In this document: piece by piece, positions 54,561 to 63,699 of the stretch
How the letters are laid out: each line of letters begins with the position of its first letter
Position numbering within the stretch: position 1 is the stretch's first letter
DNA from: Balneolaceae bacterium
GTDB lineage: Bacteria > Bacteroidota > Rhodothermia > Balneolales > Balneolaceae
Direction of reading: 5' to 3'
DNA: 64,000 nt
NCBI GenBank assembly: GCA_018401935.1
Contig: JAGYJQ010000002.1
Location: forward strand, 62,001 to 126,000
Made by a program: the position numbers and the translations under genes
The notes under the pieces: model-generated
The model's input: the letters and a program-made list of their open reading frames with translations, nothing else
What the model was told of the DNA's origin: nothing
Databases searched by the model: none

Positions 54561-55352
54561 ATGTTATCCTATTTAGCATCCCCAAAACTAGTGCTTCAAT
54601 CCTTATTGATCGTAGGTCTCTTCCCTTTTTTGAGCTCGGTGTGTAACGCTCAATGGTCCGTTCATCTCGGGTTGATGAACTCCCAAATCGTGGATCCCCT
54701 TGTTTCCTATCAACGCTATGAGGGTAATGGTCTAATAGGGCATTTAGGATATAATTGGACCAAGGAAACCCGCACGTCTACCATCGCTTTGGAAACCGAG
54801 CGTTCGCGTCTAAGTAACCGGCATAATAATTATTGGGACAGTCGCAGTCTTAGTTTTTTTTTGCATACTGAACTTCCAGCTACTCCATTTTTTCCCAAGC
54901 TGACCATCCAAAGCGGGTTGGAAGCTCAATTGCTTCGCATTGAGTCCTTCTTCTTTATGGAATCCAGCGCATACAATGGAAGGAAAAGTGGATTCGGAGC
55001 CATTCGTATTCCACTGCTTATTTCAAGTAATTATTTTCTTAACCAAGCCCTCCCCATTACATGGACGTTGAGCCTACCAGTGCTACAATATACTCTAAGA
55101 CCCGGCTACAGTGTTTTTGATCCAGAAGAACTCTTCGGCAGAGAACCTACCGTAGGGAATATCCTTAAAGCAGGCCAGTGGGACCAGATTGGGAGCCTAA
55201 ACCAATGGCAGTGGCAGCTTAGTTGGACTCCACATTCAGAAGAACAAGGAACTCATTATGCCCTATTTGTAGAACAAAAGTACCACAGAATTCCTTTCCC
55301 ACAAGTCTACAAAAGTAGCACCATTCAGTTAGGTGTAGGAGTATATTTATGA
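54561..55352 (+). CDS. exported protein of unknown function, likely outer-membrane barrel
   Basis: 263 residues from ATG 54561; a TTG 7 codons earlier is also possible. Signal sequence ends near SVCNAQ. The mature part has repeated short amphipathic strands (VHLGLMNSQIVDPLVSYQRY, SLSFFLHTELPATPFFPKLT, YALFVEQKYHRIPFP) and ends with SSTIQLGVGVYL, a typical outer-membrane last strand. No family is recognised. Its stop overlaps the ATG of the S41 peptidase gene (ATGA), so the two are translationally coupled and may act together. Confidence 0.75.
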   Translation: MLSYLASPKLVLQSLLIVGLFPFLSSVCNAQWSVHLGLMNSQIVDPLVSYQRYEGNGLIGHLGYNWTKETRTSTIALETERSRLSNRHNNYWDSRSLSFFLHTELPATPFFPKLTIQSGLEAQLLRIESFFFMESSAYNGRKSGFGAIRIPLLISSNYFLNQALPITWTLSLPVLQYTLRPGYSVFDPEELFGREPTVGNILKAGQWDQIGSLNQWQWQLSWTPHSEEQGTHYALFVEQKYHRIPFPQVYKSSTIQLGVGVYL

Positions 55353-56428
55353 ACGGATTAATGGGGCCACCATGTGCTATTCGTACGAGCTATCCCAGCC
55401 TGATAGGGCTTTTTTTTGTAGTGATTTTTAGTGGGTTAATGAGTTCGTGCGACTTATCCATTGGGAGTAGGACTAATACATCGGATGCTCCGGTTTCCAA
55501 TGAAGAAGTCTTTGACCATTTTTGGCAGGAATTTTCTGATTACTACCCTTATTTCCAACACAAAAACGTGAATTGGAATCAGTTCTACGAGATTTATCGC
55601 CCATTAGTAGACTCCACAAGTACACAAGGGGAGTTATTTGATTTGCTTGAACAAATGATTTATCGCCTAAAAGACGGGCATGTAGTGCTTGAGAGTCCCT
55701 TTAATAGATATCAATATTACGATTGGTACCAAACCGATTACAATGGGAATCTGATCTTCGCTAACTATTTAAACTACCAGCTTCAAGAGGATGAGTCGGG
55801 TGTGTACAGCTATGGTACTATTCGGGATATTTTATATGTACACTTGGGAAGTTTTAGAGGGCCTGAGAAGCCTTTTAATGAGCTGGCCCAGATCATTGCA
55901 TCTTCAGTAAATGACACCAAGGGACTCATTCTAGATGTACGCACCAATGGTGGGGGAAGCGATGTCAATGCCCATATTATTGCTCAAGAATTTTTGACTA
56001 GCCCTACCCGTATACGTTGGATTAGATACAGAAATGGACCAGAACACTACTCATACAGTCGTTGGATTTCTAATGAATTAACTCCTAAACAACGTAGCTA
56101 TCAACAACCTGTTGTGATCATCACCGATCGCAGTGTGTTTTCTGCCGCAGAGGATTTTGTGCTTGCATTACGTCAATTACCCAATGTATACGTTGCGGGT
56201 CAGTTTACCGGAGGTGGATCCGGGAATCCCATGACCAGAGAGTTACCAAACGGATGGATACTAAAAGTACCCCGTTGGCAAGTGGCAGATCCGGTAACCA
56301 AAACCCTCTATGAAGGTATAGGTTTGGAGCCTGATACTATTTTGGTGCAACGCACACTCGATACCACTTTGGGCATCGATCGTGTGTTGGATTTTAGCAT
56401 ACAATACATCAATGAAATTGCCAACTAA
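55349..56428 (+). CDS. S41-family lipoprotein peptidase
   Basis: 359 residues. Lipobox GLMSSC (Cys34), so membrane-anchored. An N-terminal helical cap (VFDHFWQEFSDYYPYF) is typical of the tricorn-type S41 group; the protease domain follows with LKDGHVVLE, LILDVRTNGGGSDV and the catalytic Ser265 in TDRSVFSAAEDF. A clear PDZ domain is not seen, and the loop between cap and protease is short. Family members cut the C-termini of periplasmic proteins. It overlaps the preceding barrel-like gene by 4 bp. Confidence 0.88.
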   Translation: MNGLMGPPCAIRTSYPSLIGLFFVVIFSGLMSSCDLSIGSRTNTSDAPVSNEEVFDHFWQEFSDYYPYFQHKNVNWNQFYEIYRPLVDSTSTQGELFDLLEQMIYRLKDGHVVLESPFNRYQYYDWYQTDYNGNLIFANYLNYQLQEDESGVYSYGTIRDILYVHLGSFRGPEKPFNELAQIIASSVNDTKGLILDVRTNGGGSDVNAHIIAQEFLTSPTRIRWIRYRNGPEHYSYSRWISNELTPKQRSYQQPVVIITDRSVFSAAEDFVLALRQLPNVYVAGQFTGGGSGNPMTRELPNGWILKVPRWQVADPVTKTLYEGIGLEPDTILVQRTLDTTLGIDRVLDFSIQYINEIAN

Positions 56429-56618
56429 GCTGCTGATTTTCTCACCTGATGGCTCGTAGATGGTCCGTGTTGTACGTGATATTCGAACTCAATTTCATCG
56501 AAAATAAGGGCTACATTTTAGTGTAAAGCATACTATATTTAACGCCTGTAAATAGGGTTAGTACTAAAAAGAGGCGAAGAACGGCAAATAACCCAATAAA
56601 AAGTAACATTTTATATCC

Positions 56619-57485
56619 ATGAGCGTACTTGTTGGCAACCAAACTAGATTAATCGTACAAGGTTTTACTGGAAGTGAAGGAACCTTTCACGCAGAACAAA
56701 TGATTGCCTACGGAACCCCCGTAGTGGGTGGTGTTACCCCCGGAAAAGGTGGTCAAAAGCATTTAGATTTACCCGTATTTAACACCGTAAAAGAAGCGGT
56801 TGAATCCGAAGGGGCAAATACCTCTGTTATTTTTGTGCCTCCTGCCTTCGCCGCAGATGCCATTACTGAAGCAGCTTTCGCTGGTATAGAAGTGATTATT
56901 TGTATTACTGAAGGTATTCCTGTTAATGATATGATTGTTGCTAAGCAAATCGTAAAAAGTCATGGCGCTACTCTTATTGGACCAAACTGCCCTGGTGTTA
57001 TAACTCCAGGCGAAGCAAAAATTGGCATTATGCCTGGAAATATCTTTACGCCCGGTACGGTAGGAGTAATTTCTAGGTCAGGTACGCTAACCTACGAGGC
57101 TGTTGATCAGCTTACGAAAATTGGATTAGGACAAAGTACTGCTATTGGCATTGGTGGTGATCCTGTGATTGGAACCACTCACTTAGATGCCGTTAAACTG
57201 TTCCAAAATGACCCTGGAACAGAATCTATCGTACTTATTGGTGAGATCGGTGGTTCTGCTGAAGAAGAAGCGGCTGCTTATATCAAAGAGCATGTAAGCA
57301 AACCAGTCGTTGCCTTCATAGCTGGATCAACAGCGCCTCCAGGACGTCGAATGGGCCATGCTGGCGCTATTATATCAGGCGGAAAAGGAACCGCTCAAGA
57401 GAAGAAAAAAGCATTGTCGGAAGCGGGAATTACCGTCGTAGAAAGTCCAGCTGAGATTGGAGCTACCCTAAAGAGTATACTCTAA
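56619..57485 (+). CDS. sucD: succinate--CoA ligase, ADP/GDP-forming, alpha subunit
   Basis: 288 residues, the normal length. CoA-binding Rossmann part with [20 protein letters not shown] and GGVTPGKGG; the phosphohistidine H247 in [10 protein letters not shown]; and the ligase motifs [10 protein letters not shown] and [10 protein letters not shown]. With the beta subunit SucC it makes succinate and ATP/GTP from succinyl-CoA in the citric acid cycle. sucC is not adjacent, as is common in Bacteroidota. A 190-bp gap upstream should hold its own promoter. Confidence 0.97.
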   Translation: MSVLVGNQTRLIVQGFTGSEGTFHAEQMIAYGTPVVGGVTPGKGGQKHLDLPVFNTVKEAVESEGANTSVIFVPPAFAADAITEAAFAGIEVIICITEGIPVNDMIVAKQIVKSHGATLIGPNCPGVITPGEAKIGIMPGNIFTPGTVGVISRSGTLTYEAVDQLTKIGLGQSTAIGIGGDPVIGTTHLDAVKLFQNDPGTESIVLIGEIGGSAEEEAAAYIKEHVSKPVVAFIAGSTAPPGRRMGHAGAIISGGKGTAQEKKKALSEAGITVVESPAEIGATLKSIL

Positions 57486-57519
57486 GCAACATTTCCATTG
57501 CGGGAAAAAAACTTAGCTG

Positions 57520-58791
57520 CTACAGGTGTGTTCCGTCGGGTATAACCGTGCCTTTTTTGACGATAATGATACCTTCCCGCACGTAATGAAATGGATAATC
57601 ACCGTCTTCTAAATGATCCCCTCCAACAATACGAACGTCGTTTCCAATACTCACATTCATATCAATGATGCAATTACTAATGTAGCATCGTTGCCCAATT
57701 CCCATCGGTGGCTCAGTAGGTGCTGCCGCGTCGATAAACGCCTGACTCTGGAAAGAATCATTTCCCATTATAATGGAATTTTCAATGGTTGTCCCTTTAG
57801 CGATGCGCGAGCGAATACCTATAACCGATCGAACAATACGACTCGCCTCAATAATACAGCCTTCGGCCATTAAGCAGTTCTCCATGGTAGTACCCATTAT
57901 CTTAGACGCGGGTAATAATCGAGCGCGCGTGTAGATATAGGCATCGTTATCATACAAATTGAATTCAGGCATTGTATCTGCTAACGACAAATTAGCTTCG
58001 AAGAACGACCGTATGGTACCAATGTCTGTCCAATACTTACCGAATTCAAAGCTACATACTCTCAACCCTTCCTTTAGTGTTTTTGGGATAATTTCTTTCC
58101 CAAAATCAGTAGCATCTGGATTTTCATTAAACAAGCGTATCAACGTTTCCCGATTAAAGATGTAGATACCCATCGAGGCTAAGTAGTTTTTACCTTGACT
58201 TTTATACGGTTCTGGTACGTCAGATTTCCACTTCTCTAATTCCTCTGTTGCAGGTTTTTCTACAAAAGAATCTATTAACCCGTCTGAATTGGTTTTCATG
58301 ATCCCGAAACCCGTGGCATCCCGATCAATAACTGGGATAGTTGCTACGGTTAAATCTGCTTGCTGTTTGATATGTAATTCAAGCATTTCACTGTAATCCA
58401 TCTGGTAGAGTTGGTCACCCGATAGAATCAATACATATTCATAACTGTGGTTTTCCATATGATGAATAGACTGCCTAACCGCGTCCGCTGTGCCCTGAAA
58501 CCAGTCGGTATTTTGGGCGGTTTGTTCGGCAGCCAAAATATCTACGAATCCATTGCTAAACACATCAAAATTATAGGTGTTTTTGATATGTCTATTCAGT
58601 GAGGCAGAATTAAATTGGGTGAGTACGTAAATACGCTTTACACCCGAGTTTAAACAATTTGATATGGGAATATCTACCAATCGATATTTACCGCCCACAG
58701 GTACGGCAGGCTTTGATCTGTGATCGGTTAATGGAAATAGCCTTGTTCCTCTACCACCACCGAGAATGATGGCCATCACTGAATTATTCAT
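57520..58791 (-). CDS. glgC: glucose-1-phosphate adenylyltransferase
   Basis: 423 residues. N-terminal nucleotidyltransferase domain: AIILGGGRGTRLFPLT, RSKPAVPVGGKYRLVDIPIS, ILSGDQLYQMDYSEML, FVEKPA and YLASMGIYIFNRETL. The C-terminal part is a left-handed beta-helix with hexapeptide repeats (MAEGCIIEASRIVRSVIGIR). It makes ADP-glucose for glycogen synthesis. It lies 179 bp downstream of glgA on the same strand, so the two likely form a glycogen unit. ATG 58776 is an alternative start that would remove 5 residues. Confidence 0.97.
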   Translation of the reverse strand: MNNSVMAIILGGGRGTRLFPLTDHRSKPAVPVGGKYRLVDIPISNCLNSGVKRIYVLTQFNSASLNRHIKNTYNFDVFSNGFVDILAAEQTAQNTDWFQGTADAVRQSIHHMENHSYEYVLILSGDQLYQMDYSEMLELHIKQQADLTVATIPVIDRDATGFGIMKTNSDGLIDSFVEKPATEELEKWKSDVPEPYKSQGKNYLASMGIYIFNRETLIRLFNENPDATDFGKEIIPKTLKEGLRVCSFEFGKYWTDIGTIRSFFEANLSLADTMPEFNLYDNDAYIYTRARLLPASKIMGTTMENCLMAEGCIIEASRIVRSVIGIRSRIAKGTTIENSIIMGNDSFQSQAFIDAAAPTEPPMGIGQRCYISNCIIDMNVSIGNDVRIVGGDHLEDGDYPFHYVREGIIIVKKGTVIPDGTHL

Positions 58792-58907
58792 GAATTTTTT
58801 TTTTGTGTTGACTTATTTTTTATTAAATCTTGTCTAAAGCGATAGAAATGTTCTGCTATATTGTAATCAAAATATATTATTCTTGTATACCTGTTAATAA
58901 AGTCTTA

Positions 58908-58923
58908 ATAAAAATATTTTTAT
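58908..58923. other. 16-bp AT-only perfect palindrome between glgC and glgA
   Basis: ATAAAAATATTTTTAT is self-complementary and lies in the 179-bp gap between the glycogen genes. It may be a weak termination/stability hairpin or chance in AT-rich DNA. Confidence 0.35.
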
Positions 58924-58970
58924 AGAGCCTTAAGAAAGAAACAATATCCTTATTCAAGTTCCAAATAGAA

Positions 58971-60443
58971 TCAGTCTCGATAGGACTGTAACTCTACATA
59001 CAGCTCATCGTACTCTTTGGCGACTTTCTCCCATGAATGATCTTGAAGCATAATTCGTTCTCGTAAGGAATGTATAAGGTCTTGATTAGCAAATAAATCA
59101 CTGGCTCGTAGGATGGCTTCCTCTAATGCTTCATAACTAAACGTATCGAATTGTATACCAAGTCCGTTTGATGCAGAAATATCCGGAACAGAATCTTTTA
59201 ACCCACCTACCGACCGTACAATTGGGATCGTACCATAACGCATCGCATATAATTGATTAAGTCCACAAGGCTCTACCCTAGATGGCATGACCATAAAATC
59301 TGCACCGGCATACATTCGCCTTGCTAAGCCTTCATTGTAGGATAGTTTAGCGTTAAAATAACCCACATAGTCCTGATCTAATTGTCGAAACTCCGCTTCC
59401 AACTGAGGGTCACCCGTTCCCAGCAAGATGAAATTAAGTTCTTTACCTTGTTCACGAAGCCCCCGGATAACTGAGGCCAATAAATCTGCCCCCTTTTGAT
59501 CTACTAATCGCCCTATGAATGCAAAAAGTGGCCTGTCTGGGGATAAATGATATTCTTGACATAAAACATGCTTATGATAAGACTTCCCTTCTTTGACATC
59601 TAAACAGTTTGGATGCTCTTCAGTAGAGCCTGTTAAGGTATAATGCTGATCTAAATAGGTGTCTGTTGCAGGATTCCATACCTCCGGGTCAATTCCATTT
59701 AACAATCCAACCGATTTTCCTGCTTCCAATTCAAACAAAAACTCTAATCCATTACTATCGGTTCGTAATTCTTCCATATAGCTTGGAGATACTGTGCTTA
59801 TTTTCCAAGCGCACTTTAACCCACAAGCCAGTGGATTTAACTCTCCAGCCCATTCTAACAAGCCTTTGTGCAACCCATTAAAATCTGGCAACAAAAATCG
59901 TTTCCTCATATCCTGATTTCCATGATATTCCGCATTATGAACCGTAATAATGGTGGGAGTATTGGATAAAGATGTAAAAGCGGTACACTGCTGAGTCATA
60001 AAGGGGATTAATCCTGTGTGATGATCATGACAATGAAGCACATCAGGCTGTAGGTCCCAACGAATCAAGGTATCCAACACAGCAATTTGAACACTCAGAA
60101 ATCGTTCGAACTCATCCCAATACCCATGTCCTGAATTCGGATCTAAGTAAATTCCTGGTCTATCTGTGTAACCCGGTATATCAAAGGTATATAGGCTAAA
60201 ACCTAAAGGTTCTTTGATTTCATACACATTATAGGGTACCTTCGTAGCGCCCATTTGGCAAGTAGCGGTATCGATTAGGGTTTTGTTGGCCTTCAATAGC
60301 CATGGAGTATGATAATGAGGCATGCAAACCATTGCACGGTTGTTCCCTCGATTTTGATATTTAGGCAGGGCACCAACTACATCACCCAGTCCACCTGCTT
60401 TGGCAGCTGGATAACATTCTGCACTTATATGAACAATGGTCAT
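58971..60443 (-). CDS. glgA: glycogen synthase (ADP-glucose), GT5
   Basis: 490 residues. N-terminal KxGGL motif in AAKAGGLGDVVGALPKY for ADP-glucose; the GT5 starch-synthase domain continues with VLHCHDHHTGLIPF and TVHNAEYHG. The C-terminal glycosyltransferase domain has LFAFIGRLVDQKGADLL, MVMPSRVEPCGLNQLYAMRY and GTIPIVRSVGGLKDSV. It adds glucose to growing alpha-1,4-glucan. It precedes glgC, the enzyme that makes its substrate; branching enzyme is not in the window. Confidence 0.97.
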   Translation of the reverse strand: MTIVHISAECYPAAKAGGLGDVVGALPKYQNRGNNRAMVCMPHYHTPWLLKANKTLIDTATCQMGATKVPYNVYEIKEPLGFSLYTFDIPGYTDRPGIYLDPNSGHGYWDEFERFLSVQIAVLDTLIRWDLQPDVLHCHDHHTGLIPFMTQQCTAFTSLSNTPTIITVHNAEYHGNQDMRKRFLLPDFNGLHKGLLEWAGELNPLACGLKCAWKISTVSPSYMEELRTDSNGLEFLFELEAGKSVGLLNGIDPEVWNPATDTYLDQHYTLTGSTEEHPNCLDVKEGKSYHKHVLCQEYHLSPDRPLFAFIGRLVDQKGADLLASVIRGLREQGKELNFILLGTGDPQLEAEFRQLDQDYVGYFNAKLSYNEGLARRMYAGADFMVMPSRVEPCGLNQLYAMRYGTIPIVRSVGGLKDSVPDISASNGLGIQFDTFSYEALEEAILRASDLFANQDLIHSLRERIMLQDHSWEKVAKEYDELYVELQSYRD

Positions 60444-60510
60444 AAACTTGTAACTTTGTTGCTAAGAATTACGTAAACGAGATGTTTTATAACCAATATA
60501 ACCATTTATC

Positions 60511-61422
60511 ATGTCCCTAGTTATTGATGTTCAAAATGTGAGTAAACATTTCGGAAAGGCCACAGCAGTAAATCAAGTTAGTTTTGGAGTAGAAAAAGGG
60601 CAAATTTTTGGGTTGTTAGGACCCAATGGTGCAGGTAAAACCACCACGATCAGGATGATTAATCATATTTTAAATCCAGATACAGGTTCTATATCTATAC
60701 TGGGAGAACCGGTGAGTCCTAAAAGCCAGGAACGGATTGGATACCTACCTGAAGAGCGTGGCTTGTACAAAAAAATGAAGGTTTTTGACCAACTCATGTA
60801 TCTTGCTCAACTCAAAGGTTTGAGCCAAGCGGCTGCCAAAACCGCTATTGAATTTTGGCTGGATCGATTTGAAGCCAGTAGTTGGAAAAAGAAGGAAGTA
60901 TCAGAACTCTCTAAGGGCATGTCTCAAAAAATACAGTTCATTGCTACGGTTGCTCATGACCCAGAAATCTACATATTTGATGAGCCTTTCAGCGGGCTTG
61001 ATCCAATCAATTCAGAAATGCTTAAAGAAGTCATTCTAGAGGAGAAAAAAAGAGGAAAGACCATTTTGTTTTCCACCCATAGAATGGAGCAGGTTGAGCA
61101 AATGTGTGATGATATTTGTCTTTTTAATCAAGGTAAGGCCGTTTTGCAAGGTAACCTACAATCAATAAAACAAAGTTTTGGGAATAATACAGTACTGTTA
61201 GATTTCACGGGTGATTCTGAGTTTTTAAACCAATTAGAAGGAGTTCGAATCAACAACCGTTCAACCAATTTTGCCGAAATACGTTTATTAGAGGGAGCCT
61301 CTCCTCAACATATATTAGAAATCGCGATGAAACACGCGGCGATACAACGATTCGAAATTGTACAACCTAGCCTACAGGATATTTTCATTAGCACCGTCAA
61401 TGATACCAAAGTCTCTGTTTAG
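60511..61422 (+). CDS. ABC transporter ATPase (NatA-like)
   Basis: 303 residues. Walker A GPNGAGKT (37-44), Q-loop in GYLPEERGLYKKM, signature LSKGMSQKIQ, Walker B IYIFDEPFSGLDP and H-loop FSTHRMEQ. The C-terminal DUF4162-like extension fits the NatA/ABC-2 export group. The permease gene starts 49 bp later, and together they would make a NatAB-type exporter (sodium or drug/lipid export; substrate not visible). Transcription is divergent from glgA. Confidence 0.93.
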   Translation: MSLVIDVQNVSKHFGKATAVNQVSFGVEKGQIFGLLGPNGAGKTTTIRMINHILNPDTGSISILGEPVSPKSQERIGYLPEERGLYKKMKVFDQLMYLAQLKGLSQAAAKTAIEFWLDRFEASSWKKKEVSELSKGMSQKIQFIATVAHDPEIYIFDEPFSGLDPINSEMLKEVILEEKKRGKTILFSTHRMEQVEQMCDDICLFNQGKAVLQGNLQSIKQSFGNNTVLLDFTGDSEFLNQLEGVRINNRSTNFAEIRLLEGASPQHILEIAMKHAAIQRFEIVQPSLQDIFISTVNDTKVSV

Positions 61423-61471
61423 TCAACGAAGGTAGATTACATAACCCAATTACACACAAAATAAATCTGAT

Positions 61472-62803
61472 ATGATTAATTTTTCGAAAATCTGGCTCAT
61501 TATTAAACGAGAGTACAAAACACGGGTACAAACGAGATCATTTCTGCTCTCCACTTTCCTTACCCCTCTACTGATATTAGGCTTTATGGGCTTTATTATT
61601 TTTATGACGGTATCTGATAATGAAGCTCCAAAACAAGTCATTGTAATTGATGAAACAGGCCGAATGCTGGAACCATTAACCCAACTCAACGCTACCAGGT
61701 ACCTACCCATTAACGCAGACCAGTCTATTGAGCAAATACGTGAGCTCATCATGGAAGACGAACTCGATGGATATGTATTTTTTGATCAAACTTTTTTAAC
61801 TGAAGGTACCCCTGCCACCTTTATTCATAACGGCTCTGGTGGAATTACGTTTTTCGAGTCTCTTCGCTCCGACGTTAGAGATGTTACCCGTCAAATACGA
61901 CTCGAAGATAATGAGGTGTCTGATGCTATTATTGCCATATTTGAAGAACGACCTGCCTTGGAAAATAGGAGGTTAAATGAAGCGGGGGTTGATGAACAGA
62001 GCAATGCTTTTTTAAGTAGTATAGGTGGGATTCTTATTGGTGTATTTATTTTTATTGGCCTATTCGGTTATGGAGCCATTCTAATGCGCAGCGTAATTGA
62101 AGAGAAAACATCCCGAATCGTCGAAATAATTACCTCCTCTGTAAAACCCATAGAGTTGATGTTGGGTAAGTTACTTGGTGTTTGTTTGGTAGCACTAACT
62201 CAATTCAGTTTGTGGATCGCCACCTATGCCGGTGTAACCATCCTTGCAGCTCCTGTAGCTCAGTTCTTCATTAATCAGCGAATGGGAGACCTTCAAAACA
62301 GCTTATCTTCAATGGATGCAACAGGAACAGCAGCTAATGTGCCATCGGATATCGACCTTAGCTTTTTGGAGCAATTCAGTATTGACCCATTATTCATACT
62401 CTATTTTTTCGTGTTTTTTGTACTAGGCTTTTTAATGTACAGTTCTATTTTCGCTGCCATTGGTGCTGCTGTGGATTCTGAGCAAGACTCACAACAATTC
62501 ATGACACCTGTGATGCTTCCAATTTTGTTAGGATATATGCTCAATTTCAGAATTGCTGAGGCTCCAGATTCTACCTTTGCAATTATAGCTTCGTTGTTTC
62601 CTTTGACCTCACCTATTAACATGGTTACCAGAATGTTGGTATCTAATGTACCATTATGGGAAGTTGTGCTTTCTATCCTACTACTTATTCTCAGTTTGAT
62701 TGGTATGCTATTACTAGCCGCACGTATTTACCGTACGGGTATACTCATGTATGGCAAAAAACCAACCTTTAAAGAACTATTCAAATGGGTTAGGCAAGCC
62801 TAA
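61472..62803 (+). CDS. ABC-2 type permease (NatB-like)
   Basis: 443 residues. A first membrane helix follows the motif IIKREYKTRVQTRSFLLST, which is typical of NatB-type permeases, then a large periplasmic domain (about 45-180) and five or more C-terminal helices (about 190-425) with EEKTSRIVEIITSSVKPIEL between them. It pairs with the upstream ATPase. Export substrate cannot be told from sequence; B. subtilis NatAB extrudes sodium. Confidence 0.9.
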   Translation: MINFSKIWLIIKREYKTRVQTRSFLLSTFLTPLLILGFMGFIIFMTVSDNEAPKQVIVIDETGRMLEPLTQLNATRYLPINADQSIEQIRELIMEDELDGYVFFDQTFLTEGTPATFIHNGSGGITFFESLRSDVRDVTRQIRLEDNEVSDAIIAIFEERPALENRRLNEAGVDEQSNAFLSSIGGILIGVFIFIGLFGYGAILMRSVIEEKTSRIVEIITSSVKPIELMLGKLLGVCLVALTQFSLWIATYAGVTILAAPVAQFFINQRMGDLQNSLSSMDATGTAANVPSDIDLSFLEQFSIDPLFILYFFVFFVLGFLMYSSIFAAIGAAVDSEQDSQQFMTPVMLPILLGYMLNFRIAEAPDSTFAIIASLFPLTSPINMVTRMLVSNVPLWEVVLSILLLILSLIGMLLLAARIYRTGILMYGKKPTFKELFKWVRQA

Positions 62804-62849
62804 ATTACTTTTTTGTTCGATAAGCATAAACAAGGCTAAGCCCAAACCA

Positions 62850-63638
62850 CTATTCTCCCTTTTGAGCTCGATGACGTGCAAATAAGGCTTTTAATTCTGG
62901 GTGTAGATGGGGGTTGGTGGAATAGCCATTCCCAGAGTGGATTGTTTCAACTCCGTGGACATCACTAAATACACCCCCTGCTTCTTTAACAACGGGTAAT
63001 AAAGCAGCAGCATCCCATAAGTTAAGTACAGGATCAAACATAATATCCGCTCTACCAATAGCTACCATCATATGGCCATAGGCATCACCCCATGTCCTGT
63101 GAAGTTTTGTTTTAGCCATTAATTCCTGAAATTCTTCTTCTTTACCAACATCTTGAAACCTTTTTATTTCTGTTACCAACAAAGTGGCTTCATGCATATC
63201 GGATGTTTCACGCACGTGACAGGGTTTCCCGTTAAAATAAGCCCCTAAACCTTTACCGGCTACACAGCATTCATCTAAAGCAGGTGCGTTAATAACCCCG
63301 ACCATGGGCTCTTTATCGATCATTATTCCTATTAGGGTCGTATAAAAGGGAATTCCGTGAATAAAAGATTTTGTCCCATCAATAGGGTCTAATACCCATT
63401 GAATCGATGCATCTGGACGGGTAATTCCATACTCTTCACCAATAATACCATGATCCGGAAACCTTTTTTCAATTTCTTCTCTAATCACCATTTCGGTTTC
63501 ACGATCTGCAATAGTAACAGGAGAATCATCCGCTTTTGAAATGACTTCTACCTCTTTTTTAAAATAATTAAGAGTGTGAGCGCCTCCAATTTTAGCTATT
63601 TCTTCCGCTGCTTGGACCAAGGTTGTAAGATCTGTCAT
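62850..63638 (-). CDS. hisN: inositol-monophosphatase-family phosphatase, probable histidinol-phosphatase
   Basis: 262 residues. Metal motifs of the family are in order: GEEYG, WVLDPIDGTKSFIHG and, near the C-terminus, LNLWDAAALLPVVKEAGG. The segment HRTWGDAYGHMMVAIGRADI is characteristic of the HisN histidinol-phosphate phosphatase subgroup rather than SuhB or CysQ, so a role in histidine synthesis is likely, though an inositol or other sugar-phosphate substrate remains possible. Mg-dependent, cytoplasmic. It stands alone, convergent with the ABC permease. Confidence 0.88.
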   Translation of the reverse strand: MTDLTTLVQAAEEIAKIGGAHTLNYFKKEVEVISKADDSPVTIADRETEMVIREEIEKRFPDHGIIGEEYGITRPDASIQWVLDPIDGTKSFIHGIPFYTTLIGIMIDKEPMVGVINAPALDECCVAGKGLGAYFNGKPCHVRETSDMHEATLLVTEIKRFQDVGKEEEFQELMAKTKLHRTWGDAYGHMMVAIGRADIMFDPVLNLWDAAALLPVVKEAGGVFSDVHGVETIHSGNGYSTNPHLHPELKALFARHRAQKGE

Positions 63639-63699
63639 TGTACTATATAACGATTAAGAATTTTATGTGAGTGAGGTAGAATTGAATAATCTTCTACAC

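Noticed and set aside
60451..60458. TAACTTTG, a match to the Bacteroidota -7 box, before the NatA-like gene
   Set aside because: No TTTG at the expected -33 distance; a six-base match is expected by chance every couple of kilobases. Similar lone matches at 54517-54524 and 9636-9643 were dropped for the same reason.
52304..63638. Genomic island or prophage in the right-hand part
   Set aside because: Genes are housekeeping types (dnaG, sucD, glgC, glgA) with no integrase, tRNA junction or phage gene.
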